This document shows positions 1 through 6,897 of a stretch of DNA of 8,003 bases, one piece after another; the stretch's first letter is position 1; every line of letters starts with the position of its first letter. The stretch covers positions 1-8,003 of the forward strand of contig QMLM01000068.1 of NCBI GenBank assembly GCA_003646745.1, given 5' to 3'. The notes under the pieces are model-generated. The model had not been told where the DNA came from and searched no databases. It saw only the letters and a program-made list of their open reading frames with translations. Source of the stretch: Deltaproteobacteria bacterium (lineage in GTDB: Bacteria; Desulfobacterota; B13-G15; RBG-16-54-18). A program made the position numbers and the translations under genes.

Positions 1-707
1 CCGGTAATATAGTCAGACCAAGCAGAGGCGAGAAAGAGTACAGCCCAGGCCACCTCCTCAGGCCTCCCCACCCTCCCAAGGGAGGTAGAGTGGATGATGG
101 CTTCCACCCGCTGCTGGGGTAGTTGGGTGATCATATCCGTCTCTATCAATCCGGGGGCCACAACGTTTACCTGAATGTTAAAGGGACCCAACTCCCTGGC
201 CAGGGCCTTGGTAAAGGCGATAATCCCGCCCTTGGCGGCGGCATAATTTACTTGACCTGCGGTACCTATAATCCCGCTGACAGAGGAGATGTTTACGATC
301 TTCCCTTTTCTTTGGGGGATCATCTTGCGCACCGCCGCCCGACAACAAAGATATACAGAAGTAAGATTGACCTTTAGTACATCCTCCCAATCCCTTTCTC
401 TCATCAACATGAGAAACCCGTCTTTAATCATTCCCACGTTATTAACCAAAATATCTATCCGTCCCGCCTCCCGCTGCACATGATCCATCATCTGGGTCAC
501 CTGGGCGGAATCGGTAACGTCTGCCCGATAAGGTATCACCTCTCCGGGAAACCTTTGGACGTCTTTTACTACGCGCTGTGCAGCTTCCTCATCCCGAGAG
601 TAGTTCATAAAAACCCGGCATCCCCGCTGCGCCAGCAAAAGACATACGGACTTCCCTATCCCCTTAGAACCACCGGTGACTATAGCCACTTTATCTTGAA
701 AGTCCAT
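1..707 (-). CDS. FabG-like short-chain dehydrogenase/reductase (SDR), C-terminus cut by window edge
   Basis: A classical SDR, cytoplasmic and probably NADP(H)/NAD(H)-dependent, likely interconverting a 3-oxoacyl and a 3-hydroxyacyl thioester or a related alcohol/ketone. The frame is open for 235 complete residues and reaches the left edge. Visible motifs are the cofactor loop TGGSKGIG (residues 11-18), NNVG (89-92, a variant of NNAG), N114, catalytic S142, and Y155 with K159 in NYAAAK. A PEEVA stretch and a final DYITG match the FabG C-terminal region. FabG proteins are about 245 residues, so only about 10-15 are missing. The ATG at 707 is preceded by AAAGGAAGGAGG, which overlaps the stop of the radical SAM gene (10-nt gap), so the two are probably co-transcribed. 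The family assignment is firm. The substrate is unknown, and a dedicated role in acyl-CoA metabolism rather than fatty acid synthesis is inferred only from the neighbours. Confidence 0.93.
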   Translation of the reverse strand, partial: MDFQDKVAIVTGGSKGIGKSVCLLLAQRGCRVFMNYSRDEEAAQRVVKDVQRFPGEVIPYRADVTDSAQVTQMMDHVQREAGRIDILVNNVGMIKDGFLMLMRERDWEDVLKVNLTSVYLCCRAAVRKMIPQRKGKIVNISSVSGIIGTAGQVNYAAAKGGIIAFTKALARELGPFNIQVNVVAPGLIETDMITQLPQQRVEAIIHSTSLGRVGRPEEVAWAVLFLASAWSDYIT

Positions 708-717
708 CCTCCTTCCT

Positions 718-2109
718 TTATCTCAAGGGGTGCATCCGGGCCCTCTTCATTTTACCCGCCAACTCCCAAAGGGGACCTCGGAGACCGAACTTGCGGATCC
801 CCTCCATAAGTCTGGGAGAGATATTTATCTCTAACCCCGGAACGATCCAACCTCGGCGTTGCATGGCCCCCTCGGTGACGAGCTCGATAAGCCTTTCGGG
901 CCCAATCAGCGGAGAGATATAGAATTTAGGCTCCAAGAGATCATCACCCCTTTTGATCATCCCCTCTCGCACGGCAAGCTCCTGCAAGCGGGTATAAGGA
1001 TAAATTCTGATCCCCAACATTATGATTACCGCTGTAGGGGCCAAGCGGTCCATGAGGGTGAAGGTCTCCTGGACGCTCCTGGCATCCTCCCCCGGTCCCC
1101 CCAGCAAAAGATAGAGGGCAAAATTCAGATCTACTTCCCGGCAGAGGCGACAAGCGCGCACGATGTCCTCCACCCCAAACCCCTTGCCATAATTCCTCAA
1201 TATCTGGGCAGAGCCCGAATCGACCCCCAGCTCCACTCCCTCACACCCTGCCCTAGCCATCAACTGGGCGATCTCAGGAGTGAGAAATCGAGGATTGACG
1301 AAGGCCGTCCACTTTATTTTGACTCCCTGAGCGATCATCTCGCGACAAAGTGCCTCCGTGTAGTCTGGGGGAAAGTTAAAGATATCATCTACAAAGTAGA
1401 CATAGTCCACACCTTGATCACCCTGGAGCTGCTTTAACTCCCTTACCACCTCCCCTACATCCCTCAACCTCACCCTTTTACCCTCTAAAAGGGGATAAGT
1501 GCAGTAAATACAGTTAAAAGGACAACCCCTCTTTGTCTGGATATTGGCCATTCCCCCTTCCTCCAAATATCTCCGATTATCCAGGACATTTCTGTCCGGG
1601 TCTCCCAACGGCTCTAGAGGGTGGGGGGGAAGGAACTCATCTTTGCCTTTTATCAATACCCCGGGGATCCCCTGGGGAGAGATCCCTTCCTGCCAACTTC
1701 GGACCAATTTCACCATACTCCTTTCCCCTTCACCTACAATACCGTAGTCTACATCCAGGCGTTGCATCAGGGGCACAGGAGCCAGGGAGAAACCGGATCC
1801 ACCGATGACAATGGGAGAAGAAGTCCTGCAGCGCAGTATCTCCACCACCTCTTCCAGCTCAGGCAAATAGGAGACAGAAGAAGGATAGGTGAGGTTATCC
1901 AGATTCCTCAGGGAGATACCGATCAAATCGGGGGGAAAATCCTCCAGGACCCGGATTAAATCCCCTTCAGGGTCTGAGCAGAAGCAAAGGTCTATGGCAC
2001 GTACACTGTGTCCCTGGGCTTTAAGGGCTCCGGCGATATAAGCGAGGCCCAACGGGGCCACGAGGTAAGGCATCCTCTCCCGATTGGCCGAGATCAATAA
2101 TATCTGCAT
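718..2109 (-). CDS. B12-binding-type radical SAM protein, substrate unknown
   Basis: A 463-residue protein with the architecture of cobalamin-binding-domain radical SAM enzymes. Residues 1-140 form a Rossmann-like B12-binding-type domain, with APLGLAYIAGAL near 18-29, IVIGGSGFS at 100-108 and IVGEGE at 124-129. No DxHxxG cobalamin-ligand motif is visible. The radical SAM domain starts near 185 and carries the cluster motif CPFNCIYC (C196, C200, C203), followed by ELGVDSGS (293-300) and LLGGPGED (335-342), as expected for SAM binding. The C-terminal 60 residues are basic. Known relatives include methyltransferases, cyclases such as BchE and lipid-modifying enzymes. The sequence does not say which reaction applies here. 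The ATG at 2109 has GAGGG 8 nt upstream. It follows the flavoprotein gene by 96 nt and precedes the SDR by 10 nt. The family is sure and the role is open. Confidence 0.93.
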   Translation of the reverse strand: MQILLISANRERMPYLVAPLGLAYIAGALKAQGHSVRAIDLCFCSDPEGDLIRVLEDFPPDLIGISLRNLDNLTYPSSVSYLPELEEVVEILRCRTSSPIVIGGSGFSLAPVPLMQRLDVDYGIVGEGERSMVKLVRSWQEGISPQGIPGVLIKGKDEFLPPHPLEPLGDPDRNVLDNRRYLEEGGMANIQTKRGCPFNCIYCTYPLLEGKRVRLRDVGEVVRELKQLQGDQGVDYVYFVDDIFNFPPDYTEALCREMIAQGVKIKWTAFVNPRFLTPEIAQLMARAGCEGVELGVDSGSAQILRNYGKGFGVEDIVRACRLCREVDLNFALYLLLGGPGEDARSVQETFTLMDRLAPTAVIIMLGIRIYPYTRLQELAVREGMIKRGDDLLEPKFYISPLIGPERLIELVTEGAMQRRGWIVPGLEINISPRLMEGIRKFGLRGPLWELAGKMKRARMHPLR

Positions 2110-2128
2110 CCTTTAAACCCTCTAAAGG
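2110..2128 (-). promoter_or_regulatory. Small hairpin carrying the ribosome site of the radical SAM gene in its loop
   Basis: On the transcribed strand CCTTTA and TAAAGG form a 6-bp perfect stem around a 7-nt loop, GAGGGTT, and the stem ends exactly against the ATG at 2109. The Shine-Dalgarno core GAGGG is in the loop. The stem is AT-rich and weak, so regulatory meaning is uncertain, but it could modulate translation initiation. Confidence 0.35.
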
Positions 2129-2140
2129 TTCCCCGCCATG

Positions 2141-2169
2141 AAAATACCATTTTACTGAAAAGGATTCAA
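2141..2169 (-). promoter_or_regulatory. Possible sigma70-type promoter for the radical SAM and SDR genes
   Basis: In the only sizeable gap of the left half (2110-2205), the minus strand reads TTGAAT, a 17-nt spacer, then TATTTT. Each hexamer matches 4 of 6 consensus bases at the optimal spacing. Transcription would start about 25 nt before the ATG at 2109. This could give the radical SAM-SDR pair its own promoter within the longer operon. Such weak matches occur by chance, so this is only a candidate. Confidence 0.3.
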
Positions 2170-2205
2170 GATTCGAAGGTTGAAACCCCTCGATGAAAGG
2201 CCACC

Positions 2206-3051
2206 TCAGACCTTCACTAGCTGGTAAGGAGGAGGGTCGGCCTCTCCCTTCCTCACCCTGTCTAAATAGGAACCCTCTCTTATCTGCTGTTCAGGGTAGA
2301 CCACAAGGGGAAGAGGGGGAAAATGGTACCCTTCTTTCTGCAAGGCCTCCATCCCTCTTTTAAGGACAAGGGCGGCTTGAGCTACGCTACGGCCCAAGTT
2401 GCGGGCAGCCCTCATATTAAAGACCCCGCTGGTGGGAGGCCTTGTCCTAGAGACATGACGTGTAACCCCCTTGTCTTCCAACGGACGTTGGGAATCACAG
2501 GTGTCGGCCAACCCCCCTATGATAGACCCCTGGGGAGGAGGGTCGGCAGGGAAGGGAGATGCCCCCACCACAAGCCCAGCACATACCGCCACGGCCCAGC
2601 GCCATATACTACCCAAGGCCGACTCCTGCCCTCCCCTGCGTTCGAAGGCCACGGCAATCCCCCCCACTACCTTGTAACGGATGGCCCCGGACAGAGGGGA
2701 GGCTGCGTATTGGCAAAAGGGGGTACCCCGTTCCATCAAGGCCTTAAGCTTGGCGGTGACATCAAAGGCATAAACCGGGGAGCCGATAACTATTCCATCG
2801 GCCTCCTGAATCTGACGGTATATGTAGGAGACATCATCCTCGTGTATGTAGCATATCCTCTCCCATGTGGCCCCCCGATAAAAGCCATAACACTGATAAC
2901 ACCCCTGGCACGGCTCCACACGCAGATCGGCCAGGGGAAGGAAGATCGTTTCAGCCCCCAACTCCCTTGCCGCCTGCAGGGCCTCCTTTACCAAGGTATC
3001 GGTATTGCCGTGTCTAGGGCTACCGGAGATACCGAGGACCTTGACCTTCAA
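2206..3051 (-). CDS. Iron-sulfur flavoprotein, NADPH-dependent FMN reductase (flavodoxin-like) superfamily
   Basis: A 281-residue protein with a flavodoxin-like fold. The FMN phosphate loop is GISGSPRHGNTDTL (residues 7-20), and a second flavin-contacting segment is GSPVYAFDVTAKLKALMERG (90-109). Between them lie C48, C51, C54 and C67, resembling the four-cysteine cluster region of iron-sulfur flavoproteins, but with twelve residues between the last two cysteines where the family usually has about four to seven. Residues 170-208 form a proline/arginine-rich stretch longer than usual, and the last 40 residues are an extension. The start is TTG at 3051, overlapping the TGA of the BcrB-like gene by 4 nt (TTGA), with GGAGG 4 nt upstream. 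No ATG lies nearby in frame, so TTG is likely real and translation coupled. Likely role: one- or two-electron transfer next to the low-potential reductase. The actual partner is inferred. Confidence 0.9.
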   Translation of the reverse strand: MKVKVLGISGSPRHGNTDTLVKEALQAARELGAETIFLPLADLRVEPCQGCYQCYGFYRGATWERICYIHEDDVSYIYRQIQEADGIVIGSPVYAFDVTAKLKALMERGTPFCQYAASPLSGAIRYKVVGGIAVAFERRGGQESALGSIWRWAVAVCAGLVVGASPFPADPPPQGSIIGGLADTCDSQRPLEDKGVTRHVSRTRPPTSGVFNMRAARNLGRSVAQAALVLKRGMEALQKEGYHFPPLPLVVYPEQQIREGSYLDRVRKGEADPPPYQLVKV

Positions 3052-4289
3052 ACCCCCTCCGCTTCTCTCCTTTGCAGGGTCTCAAGATAGGCCTCGATGC
3101 GGGTCCTGATCTGTGTCTCGGAGTAGAACCGCGGGTCCCCCATATCCGACTCGAAGATAAGGGCCGGAACCCCTGTCTTCTCGGTGATGATGTCCTTTAG
3201 CTCATAAACTGCAAAGGAGACGGCCTTACAGCTGCGATTGATGAACATGAGGCTGCCATTGAGACAATAGCGTCTAAAAAGCTCCAGGGCCATATCCGCC
3301 CTCTCCTCCAGGGTGACATTGGAGAAGACCGAGACATAGTTCTCCGCCAAGGTCTCCAGGGGGTCTTTGGAAATATCAAATTCGTAGCTCCAGGCGTGGA
3401 CATAGAGGGAGGTGAGAATATTGGCGCCGTAGGATTTAAGCAGGTTGAAGTGATCGCGAAATTTAAACCATATAGGGAGGTTCTCCCAGTAAAGACGAAA
3501 CCTCTCATTTTCCACGACCCCGATCCCTTTATCCGCTTTCTCCTGTACTTCGTCCACCAGCGTCTGATAATAATGTACGGCCTGGGGGGTACCCCTCAGG
3601 TAAACGGTTATGGCCATATGAATAAGGGCGTCGAAGATACTGATAGGAGATGGTTTGTAGGCGGCCATATCCAGAAATTTGCGGTACAGTAAGCTGGCAT
3701 CACGAGAATAGACCATTACCTCGGCCAAACGGTCATAATCGTACTTCTTGCCGGTGAGCTCCTCCAAAGCAGCGATGAGTTCCTGAAGCTGACGGATGCA
3801 ATATTTCAAGATCTCTTTACGGGCACCTGGGTCACGGATCCACTGGGGGGTGTCGAAAACAAAGAGGGGGACTTTATACTTCCTAGAGAGCACTTCAAAC
3901 CACTTGGTAAGGGTAAAACACTGGGCGTTGCAGGCCAGCAGAAAATCTGGATCAGGTATCCCACCCATAGGACTTTTGCCGGTGATCCGATACCCCAGAT
4001 CAGAACGGGCATAGGCGCAGAGATGGCTGGTATAGCCTTTTTTCTCCATGGCCATAGATAGCTCTGTCCCCATCCGTTTGGTGAGACAGGCCACGGAATG
4101 GTTCTCCGGATAGATGGGGATGACGTCATGGGCCACGAAGAGCTCCACAGGAGATACCGCTGTAGTATAAGCCACATATTTGCCATGTTCATGAGCCGTT
4201 CGGGCATCCTGGAGATATTCCTCTGTCAACTTCCTAGAGAGCTCTTTGGCCGACATCTTTCCTCTCATCTGTTGTGCCTCATCACTCAT
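3048..4289 (-). CDS. BcrB-like subunit, benzoyl-CoA reductase / 2-hydroxyacyl-CoA dehydratase family
   Basis: A 413-residue subunit of the family that uses [4Fe-4S]-driven radical chemistry on acyl-CoA esters (benzoyl-CoA reduction, or dehydration of 2-hydroxyacyl-CoA). As I recall the sequence of benzoyl-CoA reductase BcrB, it resembles this protein along its length: LCAYARSDLG with C91, AQCFTLTKWFE with C124, NRSCKAVSF with C354, then DPRFYSETQIRTRIEAYLE near the C-terminus. C91, C124 and C354 are the expected cluster ligands. C120 in CNAQC is an additional cysteine. The open frame extends upstream to a GTG at 4316, but the ATG at 4289 has GGGAGG 7 nt before it and sits one base after the BcrC-like stop, so I prefer it. 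The order BcrC then BcrB matches bcrCBAD operons. The family is certain. The substrate is not: a 2-hydroxyacyl-CoA dehydratase or another arene-CoA reductase is possible. Confidence 0.93.
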   Translation of the reverse strand: MSDEAQQMRGKMSAKELSRKLTEEYLQDARTAHEHGKYVAYTTAVSPVELFVAHDVIPIYPENHSVACLTKRMGTELSMAMEKKGYTSHLCAYARSDLGYRITGKSPMGGIPDPDFLLACNAQCFTLTKWFEVLSRKYKVPLFVFDTPQWIRDPGARKEILKYCIRQLQELIAALEELTGKKYDYDRLAEVMVYSRDASLLYRKFLDMAAYKPSPISIFDALIHMAITVYLRGTPQAVHYYQTLVDEVQEKADKGIGVVENERFRLYWENLPIWFKFRDHFNLLKSYGANILTSLYVHAWSYEFDISKDPLETLAENYVSVFSNVTLEERADMALELFRRYCLNGSLMFINRSCKAVSFAVYELKDIITEKTGVPALIFESDMGDPRFYSETQIRTRIEAYLETLQRREAEGV

Positions 4290-4290
4290 C

Positions 4291-5427
4291 TCACATCCTC
4301 CCGAGTACGGATTCACAAAAGGCCTGTAGCCTAGTCTTCATCTGGGCAAGATGGGTGGTCTGATATTCCGTCTCCAGCTCCAGCAAGGGTATCCCCTCCT
4401 GCCTCATCCGCACCTTGATATCCGGAAGATCGTAGTCCTGCGATTCGCAATATTTTATGTGGATATAGAAGATGGTCTCAGCCCCCTTTTCACGATAAAG
4501 CTCTAACAGATCTTTGTAAATCCTCTCTACATCAGAGTTTATGGGGCTAAAATGAGGCTTGCGGACATGTCTTTCTGCCAGGGCCTCGGCAGGATCCCCT
4601 TCTAAGGGCACATCGTGATATATATAGCGCGAGGCGCTACAGAGATTGTCACCCACAATGTTCCCCTTTACCTCATCGATCAAGTCGTAGATATTTGGGG
4701 GCTCCACTACGATCCCAGCTATAATCAGTTTGAAGTATCCTTCCTGGCCCTGAAGATGCCCCTTCTGCTGCTCGGCCCAGTCCAGTACCTCCCGCAGGAG
4801 GCGGTTATGTTCCTCCTTGTCCATGAAAAAGGTCGCCTTAACCAGATCAAAAAACTCTCGATTGGTCATCAGTGCGGGGACTTCCCTCTTTATATCGTAG
4901 AGTTTGCGCAGAAGCGCGCGGTTTTCATTGTAAATGCGAAAACTTCGCCATAGATCATCATCGGTGATCTCCTTGCCCGTGTATTTGCCCAACTCCTTCC
5001 GCAACCTTCGGCACTCCTGTGCATACCAATCGCGGGCGCTGGGGCGGGCCACCTGTCTTGGTGCCAAAAAGTTTTCAAAGTAGTGATCGGAAAACTTCCT
5101 CTTCCATATATCACAAAGGTGCTGAGTAGTATCACACACTTGGGAAAGGATGAAGCCATCGAAAAAGTCCCCTTGATAGCCGACGACCAACTCCAGGTTG
5201 CTCCTTGCCAAAGAGCAGGAGTTATCCGGAAGCAGGGCTGCAGAATATCTAATGGGGTTATTCGTTCCCAATATCAAAAAGGGGTGCAATCCTGCCGCAT
5301 AGATCAACTCCTCGGGGACATCCGCCAAGGTACTCCCGATAATCCTCTTTTTCTTCTTTAGATCTGCTAAGCGATCATAAGGGGCGTTAGCGACCTCTAA
5401 TAGTTTCGTAAGAGCTCCTATTCTCAT
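4291..5427 (-). CDS. BcrC-like subunit, benzoyl-CoA reductase / 2-hydroxyacyl-CoA dehydratase family
   Basis: The partner subunit, 378 residues from the preferred ATG. It carries the family pattern seen in BcrC/BadD-type proteins: RIIGSTLADVPEELIYAAG near the N-terminus, NSCSLARSNLEL (C71), QVCDTTQHLCDIW (C98) and HIKYCESQDYDLP (C327). These three cysteines are the likely [4Fe-4S] ligands. C105 in the second motif is extra. The subunit should pair with the adjacent BcrB-like protein to form the catalytic module. The frame is open to a TTG at 5484 (397 residues). That start has only a poorly spaced GAGGA, which lies inside an inverted repeat, whereas the ATG at 5427 has GAGGAG 6 nt upstream. 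The extra 19 residues could still be coding. The gene ends one base before the BcrB-like ATG. No BcrA/BcrD or HgdC-type ATPase is present in the window, so electron activation must come from elsewhere. The substrate is unresolved. Confidence 0.92.
   Translation of the reverse strand: MRIGALTKLLEVANAPYDRLADLKKKKRIIGSTLADVPEELIYAAGLHPFLILGTNNPIRYSAALLPDNSCSLARSNLELVVGYQGDFFDGFILSQVCDTTQHLCDIWKRKFSDHYFENFLAPRQVARPSARDWYAQECRRLRKELGKYTGKEITDDDLWRSFRIYNENRALLRKLYDIKREVPALMTNREFFDLVKATFFMDKEEHNRLLREVLDWAEQQKGHLQGQEGYFKLIIAGIVVEPPNIYDLIDEVKGNIVGDNLCSASRYIYHDVPLEGDPAEALAERHVRKPHFSPINSDVERIYKDLLELYREKGAETIFYIHIKYCESQDYDLPDIKVRMRQEGIPLLELETEYQTTHLAQMKTRLQAFCESVLGRM
4297..4302 (-). promoter_or_regulatory. 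Ribosome binding site that sets the BcrB-like start
   Basis: GGGAGG on the minus strand lies 7 nt before the ATG at 4289 and inside the last codons of the upstream gene. It is too far downstream to serve the longer GTG start at 4316, so it argues for the shorter protein and for translational coupling with the BcrC-like subunit. Confidence 0.7.
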
Positions 5428-5433
5428 CCCTTT

Positions 5434-5439
5434 CTCCTC
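5434..5439 (-). promoter_or_regulatory. Ribosome binding site supporting the ATG start of the BcrC-like gene
   Basis: GAGGAG lies 6 nt before the ATG at 5427. The alternative TTG at 5484 has only GAGGA with 3-nt spacing. This favours the 378-residue product, though it does not exclude the longer one. Confidence 0.55.
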
Positions 5440-5473
5440 GGCCTTCGCTACACAATCCAAAGGATTCGCTCCA

Positions 5474-5503
5474 AAGATAGCCAAGGGTCCTCTTTGTTGT
5501 CAA
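5474..5503 (-). promoter_or_regulatory. Possible sigma70-type promoter before the BcrC-like gene
   Basis: A perfect minus-35 hexamer TTGACA (5503 to 5498) is followed after 18 nt by TATCTT (5479 to 5474; 4 of 6 matches to TATAAT). A transcript from here would begin near 5467, downstream of the TTG at 5484 and upstream of the ATG at 5427, so the promoter and the ATG start support each other. It overlaps the edge of a long inverted repeat. The spacer is slightly long and the minus-10 weak. Confidence 0.35.
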
Positions 5504-5529
5504 GGGGACAGATAAAACAAAGAGGATCC
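5485..5529 (-). repeat. Inverted repeat / intercistronic hairpin between dctM and the BcrC-like gene
   Basis: Arms 5485-5498 and 5516-5529 are complementary over 14 positions with one mismatch (on the transcribed strand GGATCCTCTTTGTT and AACAAAGAGGACCC) around a 17-nt loop. It starts 11 nt after the dctM stop. No U-tract follows, so it is not a classic intrinsic terminator. It could be an mRNA-stability or attenuation hairpin separating the transporter genes from the reductase genes, or a DNA operator, because its right arm adjoins the TTGACA element. Confidence 0.7.
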
Positions 5530-5540
5530 TTACATTCGCT

Positions 5541-6842
5541 TTATCTCATAAGGCCTGGCAGTAAAAGGGCAATTTGAGGAAAAGCGATCAAGATGATATT
5601 ACACACAATTAAGGCACCGAGCAAAGGGAATATCCCTCTAAAGATAGTTTCAAGGGGAACATCTTTGGCTACCCCACTAACTACATAGACATTTACCCCT
5701 ACCGGGGGGGTGATCACCCCCATCTCCGTAATTAAGACAATGACGACCCCAAACCATATAGGATCATAACCTAGCCCTACGGCAACAGGATAAAAGATAG
5801 GAATGGTAAGCAATATCATCGCCAGGGAATCCATAAAGCAACCGCCAATGAGATAGATAAAGACTATCACCCCCATAATAGCCCATGGAGGCAAGGGCAA
5901 TCCAGCCACCCAATCTGCTACGATATAAGGTATTCTGGTTACAGCTAAAAAATGGCCAAAGACCGTTGCACCTGCAACGATCACCAAGACCATACAGGAG
6001 ATGCGTACACTTTCCCAAATAGCCACTAAAAACTTCTCCCAGCTTATCTGCCTTCTACTTATGGCGAGCATAAGGGTAATAAAGGCACCGGCGGCTCCAG
6101 CTTCGGTAGGAGTGAAAAAACCTTTAAACAACCCTCCCATCACCAAGCCAAAGATAAGCAACATCTCTATAACACCAGTGAGGGATTGCAACTTCTGCTT
6201 GAAGCTCGTCTTGGGACCAGAAGGACCCAGTTCGGGCTTTAGGCGGACACGAATATAAATGGTTAACATGAATAAGAAGGAAAGAAGAATGCCTGGAAGG
6301 ATACCGGCGGCAAAGAGCTTACCTATGGACTGTTCGGTCATAATTCCATAGACGATAAAGATCACACTGGGTGGGATGAGAATCCCCAAGCTACCTCCGG
6401 CAGCAACCGTGCCAGTGGCTAACTCCATATCATAATTGTACCTCTTCATCTCTGGCAGCGCCACTGTAGCCATGGTGGCTGCGGCGGCATTAGTAGAACC
6501 ACAGATGGCGGCAAACCCAGCACATGCCCCGATGGTGGCCATGGCTAGACCACCTGGAAGGTGCCCCAAAAAGGTATAGGCAGAATCATAAAGTCTGCGA
6601 CTTATCCCTGCATGGAAGGCAATCTGTCCCATGAAGATAAAAAGGGGAACCACAGTCAAACTATAAGAGCCAAATATAACGAAGATATCTTTGGCCAAAA
6701 GTCTGAGCCCCCCCTCCAGAGAGACCAAATGACTAAACCCCACGAACCCCACCAGTGCCATCACAAATCCGACCGGCATACGGGAAAAAAGAACAATAAT
6801 AAGAACGACTAGGCCGATCAATCCCACTGTTGTTGGATCCAT
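5541..6842 (-). CDS. dctM: TRAP transporter large permease, DctM subunit
   Basis: A 433-residue integral inner-membrane protein, the ion-coupled translocation subunit of a tripartite ATP-independent periplasmic transporter, of normal length for DctM. It is hydrophobic throughout, with roughly 11-12 membrane segments. Family hallmarks are PLFIFMG (66-72), ICGSTNAAAATMATVALPEM (113-132) followed by the conserved Y-rich turn, GGSLGILIPPSVIFIVYG (149-166), GFFTPTEAGAAGAF (241-254), GGCFMDSLAMILLTIPIFYP (333-352) and GVITPPVGVNVYV (375-387). The start ATG at 6842 has GAGGAG 6 nt upstream. It follows dctQ by 75 nt and precedes the reductase genes by about 113 nt, which suggests that the imported solute feeds those enzymes. 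TRAP systems carry mono- and dicarboxylates, sialic acid and other organic acids. Which one is carried here cannot be read from this subunit. Confidence 0.97.
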   Translation of the reverse strand: MDPTTVGLIGLVVLIIVLFSRMPVGFVMALVGFVGFSHLVSLEGGLRLLAKDIFVIFGSYSLTVVPLFIFMGQIAFHAGISRRLYDSAYTFLGHLPGGLAMATIGACAGFAAICGSTNAAAATMATVALPEMKRYNYDMELATGTVAAGGSLGILIPPSVIFIVYGIMTEQSIGKLFAAGILPGILLSFLFMLTIYIRVRLKPELGPSGPKTSFKQKLQSLTGVIEMLLIFGLVMGGLFKGFFTPTEAGAAGAFITLMLAISRRQISWEKFLVAIWESVRISCMVLVIVAGATVFGHFLAVTRIPYIVADWVAGLPLPPWAIMGVIVFIYLIGGCFMDSLAMILLTIPIFYPVAVGLGYDPIWFGVVIVLITEMGVITPPVGVNVYVVSGVAKDVPLETIFRGIFPLLGALIVCNIILIAFPQIALLLPGLMR

Positions 6843-6897
6843 CTCTTACTCCTCATCAATCAGATTGCAGTCCTTCGCTGAGAAAGAAGATCGGACA

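Noticed and set aside
123..377. Short plus-strand frames in the left 700 bases
   Set aside because: The whole stretch is covered on the minus strand by an SDR with intact cofactor and catalytic motifs. The plus-strand frames are its antisense.
859..1437. 192-codon open frame on the plus strand
   Set aside because: It lies antisense to the radical SAM gene, lacks family resemblance, and its product looks like low-order H/P/R-rich shadow translation.
2323..3090. 255-codon open frame on the plus strand
   Set aside because: It is exactly antisense to the flavoprotein gene, whose FMN loop and cysteine motifs are clear. The plus-strand translation is rich in P, G and R with no recognisable domain, as expected of a shadow frame.
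3806..4207. 133-codon minus-strand frame inside the BcrB-like gene
   Set aside because: It is in a different frame over the conserved cysteine region. The product is W/S/P-rich with no motif, and the main frame explains the sequence.
5485..5529. Intrinsic terminator after dctM
   Set aside because: The stem is strong, but the 3' arm is followed by CTTGGCTATC with no U-tract, so it is recorded as an inverted repeat and not as a terminator.
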